Shown here piece by piece: positions 1-6,806 of a stretch of DNA of 9,953 nt. Made by a program: the position numbers and the translations under genes. Source of the DNA: Bacteroidales bacterium (GTDB lineage: Bacteria > Bacteroidota > Bacteroidia > Bacteroidales > Muribaculaceae); contig CAAFXX010000565.1 of the NCBI GenBank assembly GCA_900767075.1, positions 1 to 9,953 on the forward strand, in the 5' to 3' direction. Numbering within the stretch: the first letter of the stretch is position 1; each line of letters begins with the position of its first letter. The notes under the pieces are model-generated. The model was not told where the DNA came from and did no database searches. It worked only from the letters and a program-made list of their open reading frames with translations.

Positions 1-97
1 ACTTATGACTTACATAAAAGGTTAATTTGTGGAGACATAAACCTAATAACTTATAACTCTGACTTATGACTTACATAAAGGTTAACTTGTGGGGACA
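1..97 (+). repeat. Imperfect tandem duplication of the hipA translation start
   Basis: Bases 1-37 and 62-97 are near-identical copies 61 bases apart. Each contains an ATG (at 5 and 66) followed by the same codons for M-T-Y-I-K. The left copy has one extra A in its A-run, so it reads M-T-Y-I-K-G and stops; it also differs by two substitutions. One of these, AAT for AAC, would be synonymous in the hipA frame. A shorter related piece, acttataact, lies at 49-58. Only the right copy opens the long kinase frame. The left copy may be a leftover of an earlier hipA 5' end or an accidental short leader peptide. The repeat itself is seen directly; its origin is inferred. Confidence 0.85.
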
Positions 98-1556
98 AGA
101 AATCGGTCGGCTCGTTTGGGAACACACCACTAGGCGGACATACTTCATGTACAATCCGGAGTGTATGGATAAAATTCCGGACATAGCTCCACTGCTGTCA
201 CCGGCTGAACACCGTAACATACTTTTCCCTATATATGGTGACGAGCGACCATCGTATCAGGGATTGCCTCCTTTTATAGCCGATTCACTCCCGGATTCAT
301 GGGGCAACACGCTTTTTGACAAGTGGGTAAACGACAATAAGATACCTCGTAATAAGGTCACTCCGCTCTATAAGCTGATGTTTATCGGTACAAGAGGGAT
401 GGGAGCATTGGAATATGAACCGTGTGCCGCCGATCTAAACCATAATCGCAATGTCGATATAAAGTCACTTTATGACATGTCGTTGAAAGTTCTTGAAAAC
501 AGGGATAATATCATACTAAACAGCAACGATGAATTGACATTGCAGGCATTGCTTGCAGTAGGCACATCTGCCGGAGGACGCCAGATGAAGGCAATTATTG
601 CCATCAATGAAGAAACCGAAGAAATACGCTCAGGACAGACTGACGGGCTCGAAGGATTTGAATATTTCATTCTGAAATTCGGAGACCTCTCCATGCCTAT
701 CGCTGAAATTGAGACAGCTTATTTCCATATGGCGGTTGCAGCCGGAATCGAAATGGAGGAATGCAGGTTGTTTCCCGTTGAAGGAATTAATCATTTTCTC
801 ACAAAACGCTTTGACCGTAAAAACGGCAAGAAAATTCATATTCAGACATTGGCTGCCATCAACCCGGAAGCCCGCAGTTATGAGGATCTCGTCGCGACTT
901 GCCGAGAATTGTCAATTTCTGAAACCGATATTGAGCAGCTTTTCGCCCGCATGGTTTTCAACGTCATGGCTAACAATACCGATGACCATAACAAGAACTT
1001 CTCATTCCTTCTTGAAAAGAATGGCAAATGGCGTATCTCTCCCGCCTATGACATCACATTCATCTTCAATACAAACGGAACCGGACCTAATCTTGAGCGA
1101 AGATTAAGTCTCGGAGGAAAGACAGCCGACATTACAAAATCTGACCTTCTTGAATTTGCCAGACAGAATGGCATCAAGAATGCGAACGCTATAATCAGCC
1201 GTATTGCAGACGCCATCGGAAACTTCAACGAGTATGCTGAAAAATGCGGAATCAGGCAGCCATGGCGCGGAATCATTCAAAAGACCCTTAACGACAATCT
1301 TTCAGCTTTTGGGTACCTTGACGAAAGAAATAATTCTGACGTTTCATTTTGCGACAGGAATGGAAGGAAAATCACAGGTTTTTCTGTTTCGGTCAACTCA
1401 AAGGGTCATTTTGAAGTGACTGCAGTAATAGACGGGAACCGACAAAGACGATTCATTCGGCACAATATGAGCCTTTACTCAGATTTATCGAAACGGGATA
1501 TTTTTAATTTGCCGGTAAACGAAATGGTCAATTTAATCGAGACCCTTTTCCCCTAA
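66..1556 (+). CDS. hipA: HipA-family serine/threonine kinase (type II toxin-like), full length with C-terminal extension
   Basis: The 496-residue protein has the HipA layout. An N-terminal coupling domain (about 1-110) contains LPPFIADSLPDSWG. Motif S168-A-G-G-R-Q-M-K175 matches in spacing the E. coli S150-to-K157 segment, which holds the autophosphorylated serine. K204 in FILKFG fits the ATP-binding lysine. Catalytic loop NNTDDHNKN (303-311) has D306 as the likely catalytic Asp, and SPAYDI has D329 as the metal-binding Asp. All key residues are present, so an active kinase is expected. HipA kinases phosphorylate translation factors such as glutamyl-tRNA synthetase and arrest growth, usually restrained by an adjacent HipB repressor. 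No partner is visible in the 65 bases upstream; it may lie off the window. About 80 residues (417-496) follow the kinase fold. The target here is unknown. Confidence 0.93.
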   Translation: MTYIKVNLWGQEIGRLVWEHTTRRTYFMYNPECMDKIPDIAPLLSPAEHRNILFPIYGDERPSYQGLPPFIADSLPDSWGNTLFDKWVNDNKIPRNKVTPLYKLMFIGTRGMGALEYEPCAADLNHNRNVDIKSLYDMSLKVLENRDNIILNSNDELTLQALLAVGTSAGGRQMKAIIAINEETEEIRSGQTDGLEGFEYFILKFGDLSMPIAEIETAYFHMAVAAGIEMEECRLFPVEGINHFLTKRFDRKNGKKIHIQTLAAINPEARSYEDLVATCRELSISETDIEQLFARMVFNVMANNTDDHNKNFSFLLEKNGKWRISPAYDITFIFNTNGTGPNLERRLSLGGKTADITKSDLLEFARQNGIKNANAIISRIADAIGNFNEYAEKCGIRQPWRGIIQKTLNDNLSAFGYLDERNNSDVSFCDRNGRKITGFSVSVNSKGHFEVTAVIDGNRQRRFIRHNMSLYSDLSKRDIFNLPVNEMVNLIETLFP

Positions 1557-1653
1557 GTAATCAAGGCATTTCCAACAAATTCCTGCTGTCAGGCATTTTA
1601 TATTTGAAAGGAATTGTATTGAAGCGGTTTCGACTTCAACAAAAAGCGACAAT

Positions 1654-2073
1654 ATGGAATCGATAAATTGGCAGCCGGATCCCGGATATGCCCATACGGT
1701 ATCAAACCGCCATCAGGGGGAATGGGAATATCGTGTCGACTGGAAACCTGACGTACTTCCGGATCCCGACCTTGGCTGGATACATGCCATCCAGACCGCG
1801 CAGAAGCAGTTACGGAAGCGGACCGTGAAAGTTCCGGTCCTGCTCATGCACTCGTCCGATTCCGTCAGGAAAGGCGACCCCTTGGAAAAATACTTCCATG
1901 CCGATGCCGTCCTCGACGTCGAGACGATATCATATTACGGCAACCGTCTCGGCGAAGACGTTACAGAAGTCACATTCAGCGGCGGACCGCACGACCTCGC
2001 CCTGTCGAAAAAGCCCGTCCGCGAGCAAATGTACTCGACCATGCTCGAGTGGCTGGCACCCCGACTTGACTGA
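1654..2073 (+). pseudogene. C-terminal fragment of an alpha/beta hydrolase (serine aminopeptidase S33-like)
   Basis: The 139-residue frame resembles the second half of a roughly 300-residue alpha/beta hydrolase: a lid segment GEWEYRVDWKP, a strand ending LLMHSSDSV with D69 as probable catalytic Asp, and GGPHDL with H113 as probable catalytic His. The half that should carry the GxSxG nucleophile is missing, so no hydrolase activity is expected. The frame is open back to a stop at 1558-1560, so the ATG is only nominal. Just upstream, 1623-1640 reads S-G-F-D-F-N in another frame, resembling the FFDFN motif that precedes the lid in this family; removing one A from the run at 1641-1645 would join the frames. 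Its GC content is visibly higher than that of hipA. Read as a remnant left by truncation plus frameshift; hydrolase identity is by motif recognition. Confidence 0.75.
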
Positions 2074-2130
2074 TACACTCTCACTATAATTCAGCCGTCT
2101 GATATCTAAATCGAAATAATTAATAAGAGT

Positions 2131-2166
2131 AGCCCCCGAAGATTTATTGAAGAATCCTCGGGGGCT
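2131..2166. terminator. Strong hairpin between convergent genes, probable terminator
   Basis: Arms 2131-2144 (agcccccgaagatt) and 2153-2166 pair over 14 positions around an 8-base loop. The one imperfect pair is A-C in plus-strand RNA but a G-U wobble in minus-strand RNA, so the stem is fully paired only in the minus-strand transcript. It lies about 50 bases past the stop of the large secreted-protein gene (minus) and about 60 bases past the hydrolase fragment (plus). There is no strong U-tract on either side. Confidence 0.75.
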
Positions 2167-2214
2167 GTCATAAAGATATGGTTTTATTAACCAACAGTTT
2201 TTAGAACAGCTTTG

Positions 2215-5200
2215 TCACTTGATTATGCATTTGAGATTCATGCCGGCGACCGTTGCAACGTATACTCCGGAAGGCATTGTCACGGAAGTGCGGTCAGTGC
2301 ATAAAGTTTCCTCAATCATTATGCCGTCGGCACTCCATATGCGCAGGACGGAGCCTTCGCAACCCTCAGCTACAATGGCATCACCATCCACAAAGAGCCG
2401 ATGTGTATTGTCAATATCAGATACTGAGGAAACCTCAACCGTAGCGGTGTTCGACATCATGCCGCGACGGCCGTCCAATACCGGAACAATGTAATATGAA
2501 ACCTTTCCTGACAGGCTATAATTGTCAGCGGCGGAACCGCCTGTCGCAACATTAGAATTTACACAGACACCATCGCGCATAAGTTCATAATGATCAATTG
2601 CAGCCGGTGCATTTGCCGGAGAGTATTTTAAGTCATCAATACACAATGCAAAATTATTCCCAATATGACGGATTGCAAAATAACGAGCGTCTGCAGGTAA
2701 TTTGTATTCAAACCCCTTCCATCCTTCCGTCATTATTGCTTCCCGCTCAAGCATGATAAAGGAATCGGGATCGGAACTTTCGGTGGAATACAGCACTTCC
2801 ATTTCTTCCATATATCCGGCTACTATAGAGGCCATAAATGAAACGTCGGAACCTCCGGTTATTTCGGGAGATATGAACCAGTCGTCGGCTTCAGCGCCAA
2901 AAGGAGCTATCGACACTGCGAACTTATCTCCGGAATATGCCGTCATAAAATTAACATCATCCGGGAAAGCCGAATGGAGAATGTCGGCAAATTCACTTTC
3001 ACTAAATATTTGGAAAGCTTTAGCGGCACGGTCATACGGGAATGAATAATATGTGAAATAATTTCCCGGCAGACCGTCGCGGTCTACATTCTCAAACTCT
3101 CCGATAGAGTCAGGATAACACCATCCGGCAAGCCGTTCAAAGTTCTCGAATCCTGCCGGTATTTCCGGTTCTGTCCAAGAAAGTCTTACAGACGATTCTC
3201 CGTCATACTCAGCCTTTAGGTCTGATACGACAGGGTCCATATCTGCATAGATATCGGTTGATGTCACTGCAATTTCCGTTCCTGAGATCTCAAATCTACA
3301 TTCAAGCTTACCCATGACTTCGGCGTTTGTAACGAATTCGCCAGAATAATCGACTTTACCGAATATGGGCAGTTCACCCTCTGAATCAGTGTCGAGCTTT
3401 ATCTGCATTAACTTGTTTCCATCGCGAAGTAAATCGACAATTACTGTCGGCAATGCGACAGATTGCACTCCTGCATTCTCCAGTGAAAGCGACAGACCGA
3501 GCTTGCCTCCTACCTTTACAAACGGAGTGACAGTCGCGACAACAGAATCAAATTCCTTTTCCTTTACGTTTCTGATTTTATATCCGTCGATCACATTGTT
3601 CTGCTCGGGATGGGTAAATTCAGATTCAAGTAGGACAGTCACCGCCTTTTTATTGGCGAATATCGAACCGAGAGCAACACGGTGCTTCACCCATTCCGGG
3701 GTGGTGTAACCGGAAGCATCGATAGTGCCTATAATTTGGCGTTCCCCTCCTTGGAGCATTGCATACACATTCAGTTTACCCATCTTGGAATGATGCAATA
3801 CAGTGAAGTCAAGTGCCGGATCTTTACAGCCTTCGGTCGTAAAACGGGGAAGCATCAGCAGTCCTTTCGATTGAGTATTGTCAGAGTTTGCCCAGCATGT
3901 AAAATTCTCTCCTTCTGCCGGAGCTTCAAGCCAGGAATTGCCGCCCGATGTCCATGTCGCACTATATTCCGAATTATCCGCCATATCAAGGACTGGAGTA
4001 CAATGAACCTCATATCCGTCGAACGATTCTTCGAGCGGCAGATTGTAAGGAGTGCCGAGCATTTCTTTTGTAAGACGAATCATCGGGTTGATGCCAAGTT
4101 CATTTCCGCATGCGATCGCGAAATATTCTATTGCGAGCGGAGAGTCCGCCGGCATGTCATATCTACAGCTCGTGGTATTTCCGAGTTCCCTGACTATCTG
4201 CCATTCATTGTTTTCATCCTGACGGCAAAGATAATACTGAGTGCTTCCGGGGCGAACATAGCCTCCATTCATGCCGGATTCTGGTTCCATCCACGACAGG
4301 ACAACTCCCATATTGTCATCGGTAGGTGTCGCGATAAGCGAAGAAATGGCTGTAGGAACATCTTCGCCGGTAAATATCGATACAGTTGCCGGGAATCCAT
4401 CTTCATCACCTCTCGTGGCATAAACCTTTATATTGTTGAAGCCCTGCAATGTCTGTAGTGTAAAGGACACTTCCTCGCCCGGGGCTGCAGACGTCGTGAC
4501 TTTCTCCTCTCCGCAAAGAGCAACACATTGCAACTTGGAATCTGCCCGTAAATCCCGACCTGCGGCATCCTTGACTGGCATCTTCACCTTGACTTCGGCG
4601 CTAAGGGCGCCTTCGGGAGCGGCAATAGCCGAAATTATCGTCGGAGCCGATGGCCTTTCCGATGAACTATCAGACAGTTCGACTTTGATATTACGGATAT
4701 AAAGACCACCTCCTGACCCCGGGGATACTGCGTGGAAACCTACCCTGGCATTACAATCGGAAGGAGCGTAGATGAATGTCTCTTCTGTCGTGTAATCGTC
4801 AGAAAAAACATTATAACGTGATATAGTGTTCATATCTGCAATATTGTCGGAATCACTCCACGCAAGTTCAAGAGCATCGGGTGCCGAAGCTTCTCCGCTT
4901 CTGATTTCAAACGATATTTTATACAGTTTCTCGGAAGCCGGCATCGCGACAGGCGGAAGAAGCAACCAGTCGTCAGATGCTCCGGCGGTATAAGTGCTGC
5001 ATTGAATCGATCCGTCGTAACTTATATATTTTTCCCATCCATAGAAGTCCTCGTTTACATCGACCGTCTCAAGCAACGCCAATTGTTCTTCCTCGGGTTT
5101 AATATCCAAAGGAAGTTCAAGACTTCTGCCTGTGGTGAGACTGTTGGAATAAGTTATGGCGGATCGCTGTGTATGGTTTACAGCCGCGACTCCAGCCGTG

Positions 5201-6696
5201 TGAACTCCATAATCCCAATCGGGCATATCGAAAGAATACTCTGTGCCTTTAACCGATGTCGCCACAGCGGTTCCATCAAGATATACATCGTACACCGGTC
5301 CTTCCGGATCGATATAGGCTCCGTTCAAACCTTCCGTGACAGGCGTCCATGTTACGGTTCCTTCTCCGAAAGTAACTTTTTCAGGTGCGGCAGGCACATC
5401 GTAACCTGTATAAATGGTTCTCTCTGCAATTGGACTCTCAATGCCGGAGGTATCACTGATTTTGAAGCGCAGACTATGCTTCCCTTCCGTAAGGTCAAGT
5501 GGGATGGATTTTGTCTCTCCCGGAGACATGACAGTCTCCGGCAGGACTGAATCATCAACCGATATCGAAAGAGTCAATTGTCCATTGAGAATGTCAACTC
5601 CGAAAGTGCGCTCCGGAGCCGTTATAACTGCAGTTCCGGAAAGTGCTGCACCGTCGAAGTCAATTGATGTGATAACCGGAGCGAGTGGAGCTTCGTCAGC
5701 CATTGGCTTGTCGTCACACTCCAGAATCGGGAACTGCGAGAAAGGAAGCTTGGCTACTTCCGCATAGGTCCAGACAGAAGGATCCACTCTTACCATAGGT
5801 GTATCGTTTAAATCGTTATTGCATATAACGATGAAATAAGCCTTGTCAAGAGGACTGTACACCATGCCATGACATGCGGTTGAAATACCGTAACCCATTA
5901 TCTTGACCAACTGCGTCAATGAACCTGTATTGGTGTCGATACGGCATACCCGACAGTCTGAGGTAAAACCATACATCATGCCGTCTGACGCATTCCATGT
6001 CATGCCATTGCATATTTCCTCCAGCGGAACATTGTCGTTGATGACCGTAAATGTGGATGTTTCGGGATCGATTTTCTGAAACATATATGCCGAGGCATCC
6101 GAATTAAGCGTATACGCATACGCCACATCCGCATCGGCATCATATGCGCACTGGATCACATAGCGGGAGAAATTGTCGAAATAATCGTCGTCATCAGTCC
6201 AATCTATGAGAGTACCGTCAATGCCGAATACACCGTGGCCAAGGAAAGCATATCCCATGAATGCCTGTGATGAAAAGCCGTATATCTTTCCCTGACGGAT
6301 GAAGCCGGTATTTATGAAAGTCGACGGTGTATTCCATAGCGGCTTTATGGAGCCGTCGGTGGTCAGCTCACACCATTGTTTCTCACCCGACAATATGTCG
6401 ATTTTCATACCTTGCAGCATGGCTCCCGAGGAACTGACACGAGCCTGACCGGTATTGGTATTTTTACCGGCGAGTCTTGCCAACCCTCCGTTGCGTTTTT
6501 CCTGTCCGGAAGGCATAGGAGCCTGTACTTGACGTATTGTCTGATACTGCTGTTGGTTTATGGGCACCCCTTTTGAGAATGGCTGCCCGGTATCGCCCGT
6601 AGCCCTCGACCTGACATCAGAACCCTCGGCAGGAACTGTACAGATCAGCATTTGCAGCACTAAGGCGACTGTCGTAATAATCGTTTTTAGATGCAT
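2215..6696 (-). CDS. Large secreted multidomain protein (Fn3 / choice-of-anchor J modules) with T9SS-like C-terminal domain
   Basis: This 1493-residue protein begins with a signal peptide (about 1-25, hydrophobic core TTVALVLQMLI). A Gln/Gly/Asn-rich linker follows (about 26-90). Residues about 92-330 resemble a beta-propeller, with repeated short strands of the type GKIYGFSS and DGMMYGFTSDCRVCRID. The rest is three large repeats of an Ig/CARDB-like sandwich, a fibronectin type III module and a choice-of-anchor J (MAM-like) module; landmarks TGYDVP (D433) and TGEDVP (D779) are 346 residues apart, and a related position is D1154. The third unit has the typical DDWFISPEI and FALCIDDLKYSP. The last ~60 residues end in SGVYVATVAG-MNLKCIIK, like a type A sorting domain of type IX secretion. 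It is probably a cell-surface or secreted binding protein; no catalytic motif was found and the ligand is unknown. It lies 110 bases downstream of the membrane regulator and probably has its own promoter. Confidence 0.85.
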   Translation of the reverse strand: MHLKTIITTVALVLQMLICTVPAEGSDVRSRATGDTGQPFSKGVPINQQQYQTIRQVQAPMPSGQEKRNGGLARLAGKNTNTGQARVSSSGAMLQGMKIDILSGEKQWCELTTDGSIKPLWNTPSTFINTGFIRQGKIYGFSSQAFMGYAFLGHGVFGIDGTLIDWTDDDDYFDNFSRYVIQCAYDADADVAYAYTLNSDASAYMFQKIDPETSTFTVINDNVPLEEICNGMTWNASDGMMYGFTSDCRVCRIDTNTGSLTQLVKIMGYGISTACHGMVYSPLDKAYFIVICNNDLNDTPMVRVDPSVWTYAEVAKLPFSQFPILECDDKPMADEAPLAPVITSIDFDGAALSGTAVITAPERTFGVDILNGQLTLSISVDDSVLPETVMSPGETKSIPLDLTEGKHSLRFKISDTSGIESPIAERTIYTGYDVPAAPEKVTFGEGTVTWTPVTEGLNGAYIDPEGPVYDVYLDGTAVATSVKGTEYSFDMPDWDYGVHTAGVAAVNHTQRSAITYSNSLTTGRSLELPLDIKPEEEQLALLETVDVNEDFYGWEKYISYDGSIQCSTYTAGASDDWLLLPPVAMPASEKLYKISFEIRSGEASAPDALELAWSDSDNIADMNTISRYNVFSDDYTTEETFIYAPSDCNARVGFHAVSPGSGGGLYIRNIKVELSDSSSERPSAPTIISAIAAPEGALSAEVKVKMPVKDAAGRDLRADSKLQCVALCGEEKVTTSAAPGEEVSFTLQTLQGFNNIKVYATRGDEDGFPATVSIFTGEDVPTAISSLIATPTDDNMGVVLSWMEPESGMNGGYVRPGSTQYYLCRQDENNEWQIVRELGNTTSCRYDMPADSPLAIEYFAIACGNELGINPMIRLTKEMLGTPYNLPLEESFDGYEVHCTPVLDMADNSEYSATWTSGGNSWLEAPAEGENFTCWANSDNTQSKGLLMLPRFTTEGCKDPALDFTVLHHSKMGKLNVYAMLQGGERQIIGTIDASGYTTPEWVKHRVALGSIFANKKAVTVLLESEFTHPEQNNVIDGYKIRNVKEKEFDSVVATVTPFVKVGGKLGLSLSLENAGVQSVALPTVIVDLLRDGNKLMQIKLDTDSEGELPIFGKVDYSGEFVTNAEVMGKLECRFEISGTEIAVTSTDIYADMDPVVSDLKAEYDGESSVRLSWTEPEIPAGFENFERLAGWCYPDSIGEFENVDRDGLPGNYFTYYSFPYDRAAKAFQIFSESEFADILHSAFPDDVNFMTAYSGDKFAVSIAPFGAEADDWFISPEITGGSDVSFMASIVAGYMEEMEVLYSTESSDPDSFIMLEREAIMTEGWKGFEYKLPADARYFAIRHIGNNFALCIDDLKYSPANAPAAIDHYELMRDGVCVNSNVATGGSAADNYSLSGKVSYYIVPVLDGRRGMMSNTATVEVSSVSDIDNTHRLFVDGDAIVAEGCEGSVLRIWSADGIMIEETLCTDRTSVTMPSGVYVATVAGMNLKCIIK

Positions 6697-6725
6697 ACGA
6701 TGGTAATTTAGGATTAATGATGGTG

Positions 6726-6756
6726 TAAACTTACGACATTAATCCCGTTCGGCAAT
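6726..6756 (-). promoter_or_regulatory. Candidate Bacteroidetes-type promoter for the large secreted protein
   Basis: On the minus strand, ATTG (6753-6756) is followed after 19 bases by TAAGTTTA (6726-6733). This is close to the Bacteroidetes consensus TTTG, 19-21 bases, TAnnTTTG, with one mismatch in each element. Transcription would start near 6720, giving a leader of about 25 bases before the ATG at 6696. It supports separate control of the large gene from the regulator upstream. Confidence 0.55.
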
Positions 6757-6773
6757 AAAAAGGCTGTAATGAA

Positions 6774-6788
6774 TTGACATTTTGTCAA
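6774..6788. promoter_or_regulatory. Palindrome upstream of the large-gene promoter, candidate operator
   Basis: TTGACA-ttt-TGTCAA is a perfect inverted repeat with 6-base arms and a 3-base centre. It lies 18 bases after the stop codon of the AraC-type regulator and about 55-68 bases upstream of the inferred start of transcription, where an activator site would be expected. There is no following U-tract, so a terminator role is unlikely. AraC proteins often bind direct rather than inverted repeats, so assigning this site to the neighbouring regulator is uncertain. Confidence 0.4.
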
Positions 6789-6806
6789 ATTGTAACAGGA
6801 AATCTT

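Noticed and set aside
709..1107. Overlapping plus-strand frame of 132 codons within hipA
   Set aside because: It shares the strand but not the frame of hipA, whose catalytic motifs span the same bases; the translation has no recognisable features.
1564..1598. Direct repeat aggcattt at 1564-1571 and 1591-1598 as an insertion target duplication
   Set aside because: Only 8 bases, with 19 bases between the copies and no mobile element in that space.
3682..4458. Long plus-strand open frame of 258 codons inside the large minus-strand gene
   Set aside because: It is antisense to a well-supported secreted protein, has no recognisable domain or promoter, and is one of several such frames (for example 5002-5550 and 2702-3049) that arise from the codon bias of the gene on the other strand.
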